Origin: Spartobacteria bacterium
GTDB lineage: Bacteria; Verrucomicrobiota; Kiritimatiellia; RZYC01
Assembly (NCBI GenBank): GCA_009930475.1
Contig: RZYC01000022.1
Span: 1-49,916 of the forward strand
Direction of reading: 5' to 3'
Length of the DNA stretch: 49,916 bases
Shown here in pieces: positions 17,739 through 25,688 of this stretch. The notes below the pieces were generated by a model. The model did no database searches, was not told where the DNA came from, and saw nothing but the letters and a program-made list of their open reading frames with translations. The position numbers and the translations under genes were made by a program. Position 1 is the first letter of the stretch; every line of letters starts with the position of its first letter.

Positions 17739-18119
17739 CTATGTCATATTTGTTGTTGAATCGTCCCTGCTTTTGTCAGAAAATTCAGGAAAGAAATCTT
17801 CCGCCTTCAGCAGTGCCCGTTGTTGTGCCAGCCAGTTCAATGTAATACCATGCGCAGCACGAGGTAAATTAAGCATTTGTGACTTGGTCTTGGAAAGTTG
17901 TTTATGCAATTTATCCAGTTCTTTTATTTCTCGAGTTATTTGAGCGTTATCTCCCTCCGCCAGCCAGTGCCTGGTAATCTGCCGCGACATCGCTTCGTAG
18001 CGTAGCTTATTCCTCATGCTGCTTTGTACTCGGGATGATTTTAAGTTGCTTAAACCTGCACCCAGTAAAAACAGTCCCATCACCGTAAAGCAGATGAGCC
18101 AAATCGTGGATACGATCAT
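17739..18119 (-). CDS. Small membrane-anchored protein, unknown
   Basis: AGGAG precedes the ATG at 18119. The 126-residue product has one N-terminal membrane helix (IWLICFTVMGLFLLGAGL) and a charged, largely helical remainder (REIKELDKLHKQLSKTKSQ). I do not recognise a family. It lies 49 bases before the hybrid kinase and 20 bases after another small gene on the same strand, so it may help the kinase or share its regulation. Confidence 0.7.
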   Translation of the reverse strand: MIVSTIWLICFTVMGLFLLGAGLSNLKSSRVQSSMRNKLRYEAMSRQITRHWLAEGDNAQITREIKELDKLHKQLSKTKSQMLNLPRAAHGITLNWLAQQRALLKAEDFFPEFSDKSRDDSTTNMT

Positions 18120-18139
18120 GATGTACTCCTTTTCTCTTC

Positions 18140-18499
18140 CTACAGTTTAACCGTGGTATGAAGCAATGAACGTAATTCAGCTGTTACCGATTTTGTGGGT
18201 GCTTCACAGGCCCCGCAGACGGCCCCGATGGTCAGTACGGTTGCCACTGTGCGCGGGAGAAATTGCTGCGTACGTTCAGTCTTGATCTCCAGCAGTTTCA
18301 CGGCCTGCACAAATTTCGTTTGGTTTCCTTCCAATAGCCATTCATTGGCATAAGCTGCCAGACAGCGTATATACATGTCGCCCTCTTCCAGTGATGCTGC
18401 CGCCGTGAAAAACATCGTTGCTGCCTCTTCGTGCTTCCCGCTGTTCGAAAGCTCTATTCCCCTTCGAATACAGTCTTCAATCGTTATATCTTCGTTCAC
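18140..18499 (-). CDS. Small TPR-like protein, unknown
   Basis: The start is a GTG at 18499 with AGGAG 6 bases upstream. The 119-residue product begins with a TPR-like helical pair (CIRRGIELSNSGKHEEAATMFFTAAASLEEGDMY) and ends with a Cys-containing segment (LTIGAVCGACEAPTK). No family is recognised. It is the first gene of the set that leads to the hybrid kinase. Confidence 0.65.
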   Translation of the reverse strand: MNEDITIEDCIRRGIELSNSGKHEEAATMFFTAAASLEEGDMYIRCLAAYANEWLLEGNQTKFVQAVKLLEIKTERTQQFLPRTVATVLTIGAVCGACEAPTKSVTAELRSLLHTTVKL

Positions 18500-18542
18500 A
18501 GTGATCTCCTTGTCTATCCAACCCCGTCATTGAATGGGTGAA

Positions 18543-18571
18543 AATCTACCCGTGTTTCACCAACATTTCAA
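18543..18571 (-). promoter_or_regulatory. Candidate promoter for the 18499-14156 operon
   Basis: On the minus strand TTGAAA (18571-18566) is followed after 17 bases by TAGATT (18548-18543). The leader would be about 35 bases. Confidence 0.45.
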
Positions 18572-18657
18572 CCTAAAGTACAAAAATATAGAAATCTCCA
18601 GTCTTATATATATTTTTTCTCTTGCCTTGTATGACGATCTGTGATGTTCTCCTGGCT

Positions 18658-19671
18658 ATGAGAAAGAAACGAATAAAAAGAGACCATTTAGCCTATTATC
18701 ACTGCATGTCACGTATTGTGGGACGCGAAATGCTGCTGGGATCGCAGGAAAAAGAGCACATGCGTCGATTAATTCGGCGAGTGGAAGGATTTACGGGTGT
18801 GCATGTTCTGACATATGCGGTAATGACGAATCACATTCATCTATTATTGGAGGAGCCGGAGCGTAATGCCGTGCAGCTGATTTCGGATGAAGAGCTTATG
18901 CAACGATTGGAATGTCTTTACAGGGATGATGAAATGGATGCAATTCGCGTGCGCTGGGCGGAGTGGGAGATGATGGGGCTGGTGGATATGTTGAAAGAAG
19001 ATAAGCAGCGTTACCTCAATCGCATGCATGATATCAGCGAATTTATGAAGCAGTTGAAGCAGAGGTTTTCGTGCTGGTATAACCGGAAAAATGGGCGGTA
19101 CGGGACGTTGTGGGATCATCGCTTTAAAAGTGTGTTGGTGGAGGACGGAATGGCACTTCGCACGATGGCTGCGTATATTGAGATGAATCCGGTGCGTGCG
19201 GGGTTGGTGGATGATCCGAAAGCCTATCGTTTCTGCGGATTGGGTGAAGCAATGGGTGGGTCTGCCGCTGCACGTCGGGGTGTTTTGACTCTGGCTTCAG
19301 GGGTGGAGCGACTGGATGACGAGGTGCGGGCGAAGGAAAAGTCGAATGCGTGGAGCGAAGCGTCGGTTGTCTATTTGGAACGTATTTTGATGTATGAGGA
19401 AGTCCGTAAGAATCCGCATTTTGCATTATTGGATCGCGATATGATCCCCGATAAACTTAAGCACCGCATGAAGATATCCGATTTTGAGCGACTGCAATGT
19501 CGGAGCAGATATTTTTGCGATGGGCAAGTTTTTGGTTCTCGGGAATTTGTGGAGGAGTTCTTTGCGCAGAATCTGGATTATTTTAGTCAGACGCGCAGAA
19601 CAGGAGCGCGACGGATGCGGGGGGGATGGCAGGGGCTGTATACGATTCGTGATTTAGCGAACTGGTGCTGA
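18658..19671 (+). CDS. RAYT family (REP-associated Y1) transposase
   Basis: The 337-residue product begins RKKRIKRDHLAYYHCMSR, as this family usually does. The ATG at 18658 is therefore preferred, although no ribosome site is clear and a TTG at 18622 is possible. The HUH metal motif is NHIHLLL (about 58-64) and the catalytic Tyr is Tyr173 in AYIEMNPVRAGLV. The Y1 core ends near residue 190. The remaining 145 residues form a family-specific extension. RAYTs are single-copy domesticated relatives of IS200/IS605 transposases that act on REP palindromes. No terminal hairpins flank the gene. The five palindromes in the window are the only candidate substrates. Confidence 0.88.
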   Translation: MRKKRIKRDHLAYYHCMSRIVGREMLLGSQEKEHMRRLIRRVEGFTGVHVLTYAVMTNHIHLLLEEPERNAVQLISDEELMQRLECLYRDDEMDAIRVRWAEWEMMGLVDMLKEDKQRYLNRMHDISEFMKQLKQRFSCWYNRKNGRYGTLWDHRFKSVLVEDGMALRTMAAYIEMNPVRAGLVDDPKAYRFCGLGEAMGGSAAARRGVLTLASGVERLDDEVRAKEKSNAWSEASVVYLERILMYEEVRKNPHFALLDRDMIPDKLKHRMKISDFERLQCRSRYFCDGQVFGSREFVEEFFAQNLDYFSQTRRTGARRMRGGWQGLYTIRDLANWC

Positions 19672-19723
19672 TCGGTCTATTTTGAGGCGCGAGGGTTGTG
19701 GTGCATCGTACTATGCAGTGTGC

Positions 19724-20833
19724 CTAAAAATCGAAGCTCATTTGGTGTTGATCCCGCTTGGGTGTACGCGTTTTCCGCACGTGTTTTTTTGGTTTGTTAC
19801 GTGCCATGGCTAGTAGTTCTTTCAGATCATTACGGTGTCCGTTTAATTCGCTGACTAATTGTGTGAAATCACGTATTAATTTTTCTTTCTCTCGTTGGAG
19901 CCGCAGTTTACTCCAGTTGGTAAACCCCCAGTCTGGTTCCTTTTTTCCCTGCCGTATGTCGTGCCTGCGCTGTTTCGCGGCGTCTTTGTAGAAAGAGGTG
20001 CTGGCTTGGATACTGGAGACTTGTGCGTATTTTAATGTCTCGGGCCGAAGTAGTTCGCAGTGGGCTGCAATGCGTTCCATTGTTGCGATGTCTTCCTTTT
20101 CGTAGGCGGCCTGCGCTTCGTACCACAGATTCATCGTGGTTGCATCGGTTTGTTCGGCATGGTCGGGATGCAATTGTCGCGCGATGGTGCGGTATAACTG
20201 TTTTAGGGGCGATGATTGCGATGATTGGGACTCTTCAGCGTTATCAGTCTCGACATCTGACGTCGGGTCATCTTCTTCAAAAAAATCATCCATAGGATTA
20301 TTCAGTGTATACTCATCAAAGAGTTCTTCAAAGAAATCGTCCAGTGAGTTGTCGTTGTCATCGTCGTCGTCGTCGTCCACGTCATCTTCATCATCATTGT
20401 GTATTCCGAAAAAGTCTTTGAATTCGTCAGGAATATCGGTGCCGCCGGATTCATAGTATTGAAAGGCCGTTTCGTAGCATTCTTGCTGACTGTGTCCAGG
20501 AAAGTAGAAATCGAGTGTTTCACCCAGGTTGACGATGCGTTGCAACAGGTCGATCTCCTGACGCAATTCACGGGCCTCGGTGATCATGGAACCGCACTGA
20601 GAATGTAGCCATTGAGAATAGTTTTTGCGTTCATTATGACAGTAATTATTCCACTCCGCATCCAGCTTGGCGTAGGTGTTTCGGCTTCGTTCCAGCTTTT
20701 TAATTTCCGAGCAGCGAATTTTCTTCGTGTTAAGCAGAACCAGTGCTTTGCATGTGCAGCGCGGCTTGCGGGGTTTGAGTAATTCCTGCCTGGTGCGACA
20801 AGCGCGGCGTGGACGGGGATATCTGGTATTCAT
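19724..20833 (-). CDS. Acidic J-domain protein coupled to rlmN
   Basis: The ATG at 20833 overlaps the rlmN stop in ATGA, so I prefer it over 20863. The 369-residue product has a Cys- and Arg-rich start (RPRRACRTRQELLKPRKPRCTCK) and a helical region. A run of acidic residues comes next (DDEDDVDDDDDDDNDN). A J-like segment LYRTIARQLHPDH follows with the HPD motif at about 222-224, then a basic helical C-terminal part. The end, QMSFDF, looks like a beta-clamp-binding peptide (Qxx[LM]xF type). J-domain proteins stimulate DnaK, and the HPD suggests that here. The rest is not a known DnaJ layout. Confidence 0.75.
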   Translation of the reverse strand: MNTRYPRPRRACRTRQELLKPRKPRCTCKALVLLNTKKIRCSEIKKLERSRNTYAKLDAEWNNYCHNERKNYSQWLHSQCGSMITEARELRQEIDLLQRIVNLGETLDFYFPGHSQQECYETAFQYYESGGTDIPDEFKDFFGIHNDDEDDVDDDDDDDNDNSLDDFFEELFDEYTLNNPMDDFFEEDDPTSDVETDNAEESQSSQSSPLKQLYRTIARQLHPDHAEQTDATTMNLWYEAQAAYEKEDIATMERIAAHCELLRPETLKYAQVSSIQASTSFYKDAAKQRRHDIRQGKKEPDWGFTNWSKLRLQREKEKLIRDFTQLVSELNGHRNDLKELLAMARNKPKKHVRKTRTPKRDQHQMSFDF

Positions 20834-21852
20834 GATTTTGCCTTGGTGGAAAGGAGACCGCATGCGGCGTCAATGTCCCGTCCTTTTGATTTGCGGATAG
20901 TGGTAACAATGCCGCCATTTTTAAGAATGTTCTGAAAGGCCTCCATTCGCGTAAAGGGCGTGGGCCGGAAAGGGGAGTGCGGTGATGGATTGCATGGAAT
21001 CAGATTTACACGGCAGTCCAGTCCACGCAGGCAGTGCAGAACGGCTCGCGCATGATCAATGCTGTCATTTTCCTGATCGAAAAGGGCATATTCAAAGGTT
21101 AGCCGTCGTTGCCCGCTGAAGTCGTATTCTCTCAACACATCGATCACTTCCTGCAGTGGATACTGTTTTTCTACCGGCATCCATTTCAATCGTTGTTCGT
21201 GAAAAGGGGAATGCATGCTGATGGCAAGATGGCAGCGAAAGTCTACTAAGAATTGTCGCATTTGCGGGATAATGCCTACAGTGGAGATGGTCAGACGTGA
21301 TGGACTTTTCGCATACCCCCAGTCTTCGGTGAAGATGCGCAGTGCCTTGCTGACATTTTCATAGTTATCCAGCGGTTCGCCCATACCCATGAATACAATA
21401 TTTGTGATGCGGTCACGCTCGGGACAGGATGCATACTGATTGATCATATCCCCCGCCGTCAACTGGCCGCACAACCCTTGTTTTCCCGTAACGCAGAAGG
21501 CACATTTCCGTTTGCATCCGATTTGTGTGGAAAGACATAGTGTAGCTCGTTCATCATCAGGAATCATGGCCGTTTCAACGAATCCCTCCGGTGTTTCTGT
21601 GGGGAAAAGATATTTCTTTGTGCCGTCCACTGAGCACTGTGTTTGAAGGGCGTTCCTGCGGCCTACGATTACGTCGTTATGCAGTTGCTCCCGCAGTTTT
21701 TTTGAGAAATTCGTCATGTCATCCAATGTGACGCAATGCTTTTTATACAGCCATTCCACGGTTTGTTTGGCGCGGAAGCGAGGTTCGCCCCTCAATGAAA
21801 ACAGGTGTTGAATATCGCTGAACTCGCAACCCAATAGTCGGTATAACGTCAT
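20830..21852 (-). CDS. rlmN: 23S rRNA (adenine2503-C2)-methyltransferase
   Basis: I chose the ATG at 21852 because AAGGAG lies 4 bases upstream and the product then starts MTLYRLLG. The 21939 start adds 29 Phe/Ser-rich residues without homology. The 340-residue radical SAM enzyme carries CKRKCAFC (Cys at about 112, 116, 119) for the 4Fe-4S cluster and GMGEPLDNY. The methyl-carrying Cys lies in DIDAACGLL near residue 330. It methylates A2503 of 23S rRNA and A37 of some tRNAs. Length and motifs are normal. The overlap with a J-domain gene is unusual. Confidence 0.95.
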   Translation of the reverse strand: MTLYRLLGCEFSDIQHLFSLRGEPRFRAKQTVEWLYKKHCVTLDDMTNFSKKLREQLHNDVIVGRRNALQTQCSVDGTKKYLFPTETPEGFVETAMIPDDERATLCLSTQIGCKRKCAFCVTGKQGLCGQLTAGDMINQYASCPERDRITNIVFMGMGEPLDNYENVSKALRIFTEDWGYAKSPSRLTISTVGIIPQMRQFLVDFRCHLAISMHSPFHEQRLKWMPVEKQYPLQEVIDVLREYDFSGQRRLTFEYALFDQENDSIDHARAVLHCLRGLDCRVNLIPCNPSPHSPFRPTPFTRMEAFQNILKNGGIVTTIRKSKGRDIDAACGLLSTKAKS

Positions 21853-22041
21853 AGCTCCTTGCCTGTTGCGGTTAAAAGAGAGAAAAAATGATTCATTGCT
21901 TGAGAAAAGTAAACTGAAAAAATAGAAATGAACGCGCATTCAGCAGGATGTACCGGATGTACCGTGCCCGTGCCAGGTTTTGTGTATCAGAGTTTCATAG
22001 GCTAAAATATTTATGTATAAAAAGTGCAAGAACATCATTTT

Positions 22042-22071
22042 AAAAAAGTTCCAATCATTGGAACTTTTTTT
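22042..22071. repeat. GTTCCAATCATTGGAAC palindrome, copy 2
   Basis: The core is at 22048-22064, flanked by A6 and T7, so the element is fully symmetrical apart from its central C. It lies between two divergent genes, where no transcript should need to end. Copy 3 follows with its centre 41 bp away. Confidence 0.75.
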
Positions 22072-22083
22072 GACGCCCATTTT

Positions 22084-22111
22084 AAAAAGTTCCAGTCATT
22101 GGAACTTTTTT
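22084..22111. repeat. GTTCCAGTCATTGGAAC palindrome, copy 3
   Basis: The core is at 22089-22105 and has one base changed relative to copy 2 (CCAGT for CCAAT), with A5 and T6 flanks. It ends 46 bases before the start codon I prefer for the glycosyltransferase. Confidence 0.75.
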
Positions 22112-22157
22112 GATGACTTATTTTTTGGTGTTACAATATCCGGATGGGGATACGTGG

Positions 22158-23210
22158 ATGACTGATGCTCCTTTTGATGGTAGGCTGTCTGTTGTGATTC
22201 CCACCATGGGACGCCCTTGCCTGGTCAGAACAGTGGCTTCGCTTTTGGCATCCGATGATGTGGATCATATTGAAATTATTGTTGCTGGTGTAATACACGA
22301 TCCTGATGTGGCGGCGCAGTTTGATCGACAGAAGGCGGCACATCCCAATATTCGTCATGAACAGGTGGAATGGCCGGTGGGCGATTCGAGTCGAAAGAAA
22401 AATCGCGGTGCCGAGGTGGCACGCAGTAATATCATCGCATTTGTCGATGACGATGTAAAAGTGGCCCGTGACTGGCCGCATAAAATTCGAGAAGCCTTCG
22501 ATTATCCACATTGTGCCGGTCTTGTGAGTGGGCCAAGTCTGATCCCCGACGATATTTCGCTGATGGGTCGTCTTGCAGGGCATGCTCTTTCCTCCTACGG
22601 TGCAGGATTTGTGGCCGATCGGTATTGTGAACGACACCCCGAAATTCGACCCTGCACTTGGAGCCGTATTATCGGATGTAATATGGCTTATACCCGTGAG
22701 GCATTCATGCAGATTGGCGAATTTATGCCCGAATTCTGGCCGGGGGAAGAAATGATTGCAGCATATCGCGCTGAACGTATGGGCGTTAAACTTATGTTTG
22801 CCCCCAAAGCCCATGTTGCTCATTATCCCCGTCAATCACTCATTAAATTTATTAAGCAAATGTGGGGCTATGGAGCCACCCGCATCCGGTTGATTCGCGC
22901 AAAGGTGAATATTGAGTGGACGACACTGATCCCTGCTGTATGGGTCGCTTCGTGGCCATTGCTCCTTATGCTGAGTTTTGTGACGCCGCATGCCTTTCGA
23001 TTGTTTCTTGTAGAGTGGCTTCTTTATTTTATCGCCATCTTCGGTTGTACTGCGGAAGTGCTCCTTCGTACCCGTAATCCGAAAGATGTGCTTCTTATGC
23101 TGATTATCCCCGTTATGCACGTCACATATGGCTGTGCAGAGTGGTATGAAATATTTCGCCCCGGACAGGATCTTGGAGAAGCCGTCCGTGACATACACGG
23201 ACCGGCATAA
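22158..23210 (+). CDS. Family 2 glycosyltransferase with C-terminal membrane helices
   Basis: I chose the ATG at 22158, which has GGGGAT upstream and places the start directly before the GT-A fold (LSVVIPTMGRP). Starts at 22110-22113 would begin inside or right after the palindrome. The 350-residue product has the GT2 pattern IIAFVDDDVKVARDWPHKI (DxD-like DDDV), GCNMAYTREAFMQIGEF and WPGEEMIAAYRAERMG. The C-terminal third has hydrophobic helices (VWVASWPLLLMLSFV, LLYFIAIFGCTAEVLL, LLMLIIPVMHVTYG), so it is membrane-bound and probably makes envelope or capsule glycan. It is convergent with a CgeB-like glycosyltransferase and near neuB, which points to surface polysaccharide synthesis. Confidence 0.88.
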   Translation: MTDAPFDGRLSVVIPTMGRPCLVRTVASLLASDDVDHIEIIVAGVIHDPDVAAQFDRQKAAHPNIRHEQVEWPVGDSSRKKNRGAEVARSNIIAFVDDDVKVARDWPHKIREAFDYPHCAGLVSGPSLIPDDISLMGRLAGHALSSYGAGFVADRYCERHPEIRPCTWSRIIGCNMAYTREAFMQIGEFMPEFWPGEEMIAAYRAERMGVKLMFAPKAHVAHYPRQSLIKFIKQMWGYGATRIRLIRAKVNIEWTTLIPAVWVASWPLLLMLSFVTPHAFRLFLVEWLLYFIAIFGCTAEVLLRTRNPKDVLLMLIIPVMHVTYGCAEWYEIFRPGQDLGEAVRDIHGPA

Positions 23211-23321
23211 TAAACAGTCGACCTTTCAGAATATCTATCACGTGGATCGTAATCAAGAATAAACTTATATATAGGTTGGAGATATATAGTCAAAAGTCAT
23301 GGCGATGGCTGCGTGTTGGGG

Positions 23322-24557
23322 TTATTTGCGTGTTCCAGCCTGTTTCATCAGCATGTCCAGTAATGTCTTCAGGCGGTGCTGCCACGTGTGTTCACTACTA
23401 ATAAACATCTGGGCGTTTTCGGCTATTTTCTGTCGTTTATCGAGGCGTGATCCGTAGTATTTCCATTTTTCGAGGATATCACCGGGTTCCTCATAGGTGA
23501 GGTAGGCCTTGTCGGCATGTTTGCCCAGGGGGTCGATATCAGGGAATCCATGACACACCATTACTCCGCCGCATGCCATGATTTCGTAGGCGCGTGTGCC
23601 CAGTCCGGAAAAGGCATATTTTGAAGGCGGTGCCAAGTTGAACAAGGCGGATTGATAGCGATTGGATAAATCGGCCGCTTTCGAAAGAGGGGGATAGGCG
23701 ACACATTCTTCGGGCCAGTCACTGCCCGCAAAATAGACGTGCTTAAAGTGTTCCTGGCAGAAGATAAGCACTTCGGAGCGAAGGACTGAGCCGACGATAT
23801 TATCTATTTCCTGTTTCCAAAGGATGAGTTCGGGATCGAAGGGGCCGTACTGGCTGTTTTTCAGGGATTCCAGTTTTTCGCAGAATTCTTCGAACATATC
23901 GTGTTCGTCCAGATCGATGTATTCCAAGTAAGATAAATCGGGGTATTTGAGGCGCGTTTGAGCGACATCTTCAATGTCGGGGTTAAAATACGGTTTGGGC
24001 GGTTTATGGTAGAAGGTTCCGGCAAAGGAAAGCTGTACAGGGTTGAACAGCGCGTCGCTTTTTTCCGCCATGGCCTGACTGAAGATGCTGGGATGGGTAG
24101 CCAATGGCAGCCAGTGAAATGGTTTTCCTGTCCACTGTGTAAATTCGCGTGCAACGACTTCGTCCCACATAAAATGAACGGTGTGGTCGTGTTTGAACGC
24201 TCGGTAAAAACCGGCCAGCTCGTCTTCGTCGCGTAGGGGCATGGCCATATCACGCGGGTCATGCCACCACCATTCACACCAGTAGACACAGCGGAATGAC
24301 CGGACTTTTTCATTGATCCATGCGGTTGCGTCGGGATCAAGTGGAAGCATGCCGACACCATCGATATCAAGCACCATGGATGGATTTTCGGCGGCCAGTA
24401 TTTCGCATATTTTTGTGGCGGTTTCATTGCGGACATTTCTGTCACGCATCATGGACTGCGGATTGACTTTAATTTCAATAACGTCATGGCGGGCCATGCG
24501 CCAGGAATGGCTGAGGATGGCGGATAATGCCGGGGTGCTGATGATCGCTATTTTCAT
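23322..24557 (-). CDS. CgeB-like glycosyltransferase (GT4-like fold)
   Basis: The 411-residue product has a GT-B layout. The N-terminal domain includes SMVLDIDGVGMLPLDP and CVYWCEWWWHDPRD. The C-terminal domain has the nucleotide-sugar segment LFNLAPPSKYAFSGLGTRAYEIMACGGVMVCHGFPD and then ISSEHTWQHRLKTLLDML, as in CgeB/YkvP-type glycosyltransferases. Its ATG overlaps the neuB stop in ATGA, so the two are translated together. The link suggests transfer of a nonulosonic acid or another sugar onto an acceptor. Such CgeB-like enzymes are common in flagellar and surface glycan loci. The donor is not visible. Confidence 0.8.
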   Translation of the reverse strand: MKIAIISTPALSAILSHSWRMARHDVIEIKVNPQSMMRDRNVRNETATKICEILAAENPSMVLDIDGVGMLPLDPDATAWINEKVRSFRCVYWCEWWWHDPRDMAMPLRDEDELAGFYRAFKHDHTVHFMWDEVVAREFTQWTGKPFHWLPLATHPSIFSQAMAEKSDALFNPVQLSFAGTFYHKPPKPYFNPDIEDVAQTRLKYPDLSYLEYIDLDEHDMFEEFCEKLESLKNSQYGPFDPELILWKQEIDNIVGSVLRSEVLIFCQEHFKHVYFAGSDWPEECVAYPPLSKAADLSNRYQSALFNLAPPSKYAFSGLGTRAYEIMACGGVMVCHGFPDIDPLGKHADKAYLTYEEPGDILEKWKYYGSRLDKRQKIAENAQMFISSEHTWQHRLKTLLDMLMKQAGTRK

Positions 24558-25603
24558 TTAAACATTTCCATGGTAAGGAGTTCTCCGCTGCAAATTTCCG
24601 TTTGCGTTTGTTTTCCGATCAGCGAAGGAAGCACTCCCGGGTTCAAGCCGGTGCCCGGACGAAGAATGGCGATATCGCAGGCTTGAATCGTTTGCCCTTT
24701 ATGGATGGACCGGGCGGCGAACAGGCTGCGTTTGGCAATTTCCGCCATGGCTTTTTCTGATTGTCTGATTTTTTTACATCCATCGCCTATGGCCATTTCA
24801 ACATTGCGAACGGCATAAATCATAGCCGCCAGTTCTCGAGGCTCCAGGCTGGCTTTGTGGTCGGGTCCGGTCGCGTTTCGATTCAGTGTTACATGTTTTT
24901 CGATGACGCAGGCGCCTCTCGCGGCGGCGCCGATGGCGATTTCAATGCCGCCGGTATGATCGGAAAATCCTACGGGACATTTGCATTTCTTTGCGATGGC
25001 ATCCATGGCTCTGAGGTTTACATCCCGAGGCTCAGCCGGATAATTGGACACGCAATGAAGAAGAACTATCTGACGCATTCGCTGCTTTCGCAGCATGCTG
25101 ACTGTGGCCGTCACATCGTCGATTCCGCTCATGCCGGTGGAAAGCAACATAGGTTTTTTCATGCGGGCTATGTGTGTCAGTAGCGGGACGTTGTTGAGGT
25201 CGCCAGAGCCGATTTTAAAGGCGGCTACGCCCAGATGGAACAGGAAGTCAGCAGATAACGTATCGAAAGGGGTGGCCAGAAAGAGGATGCCGCGATCATT
25301 GCAGTAGTGATACAGTTTTTCAAATTGCCCATCGGACAGTTCGAGTTTCTCCAGCATGGCCTGTTGGGAGGTCGACAGGCCTGTATTGGTTTTCTGATAC
25401 GCAGCCATGGGGGCTGTATTGGTTGTTAACAATGCCGAATGGAAGCATTGGAATTTTACAGCGTCGGCTTTTGCTTCTACTGCAGCATCAATGAGCTGCA
25501 TCGCCGTGTCTACGTCCCCGTTATGATTGACGCCTGCTTCGGCGATAATAAACGCGGGGTGACCCGTTCCAATGCATTTGTCGGCTATGTTTACAACATC
25601 CAT
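24554..25603 (-). CDS. neuB: N-acetylneuraminate (nonulosonic acid) synthase
   Basis: I chose the ATG at 25603 because AAGGAA lies about 10 bases upstream and the product then begins MDVVNIADKCIGTGHPAF. The 25750 start would add 49 unrelated residues. The 349-residue length matches NeuB. The TIM-barrel part has FIIAEAGVNHNGD, DAVKFQ, LATPFD, KIGSGDLNN and PVGFSDHTGG, and EKHVTLNR contributes to the metal/PEP site. A C-terminal SAF (antifreeze-like) domain covers about 285-349. It condenses PEP with ManNAc or a related hexosamine. The nucleotidylyltransferase (NeuA) and epimerase (NeuC) are not in the window, so sialic, legionaminic and pseudaminic acid all remain possible. Confidence 0.92.
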   Translation of the reverse strand: MDVVNIADKCIGTGHPAFIIAEAGVNHNGDVDTAMQLIDAAVEAKADAVKFQCFHSALLTTNTAPMAAYQKTNTGLSTSQQAMLEKLELSDGQFEKLYHYCNDRGILFLATPFDTLSADFLFHLGVAAFKIGSGDLNNVPLLTHIARMKKPMLLSTGMSGIDDVTATVSMLRKQRMRQIVLLHCVSNYPAEPRDVNLRAMDAIAKKCKCPVGFSDHTGGIEIAIGAAARGACVIEKHVTLNRNATGPDHKASLEPRELAAMIYAVRNVEMAIGDGCKKIRQSEKAMAEIAKRSLFAARSIHKGQTIQACDIAILRPGTGLNPGVLPSLIGKQTQTEICSGELLTMEMFK

Positions 25604-25688
25604 TAAGTGATAATTCCTTGTGAAGTCGCTATGTCGTTTGAAAATAGCACAAGGAGAATGAGTGGAAAGTTTTTTCACTGTATTTGCG

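Larger units (their letters stand above)
21853..22157. other. Intergenic region between divergent rlmN and glycosyltransferase genes
   Basis: This gap of about 305 bases holds palindrome copies 2 and 3 next to the glycosyltransferase gene. An AT-rich stretch (22000-22040) could serve the rlmN promoter, but no clear boxes are visible. Confidence 0.5.

Noticed and set aside
18500-19723. Insertion-sequence ends around the transposase gene
   Set aside because: No matching terminal inverted repeats, hairpins or target duplications were seen on either side.
20280-20400. Trinucleotide-like TCG/TCA run
   Set aside because: It is the codon pattern of an Asp-rich linker in the J-domain protein, not an independent microsatellite.
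22042-22111. CRISPR-like repeat pair
   Set aside because: There are only two units here, each is a perfect palindrome, and the 24-base space between cores is mostly A/T flank. No cas gene is present.
22131-22835. 234-residue open frame on the minus strand
   Set aside because: It is fully inside the family 2 glycosyltransferase gene, whose motifs are clear on the plus strand.
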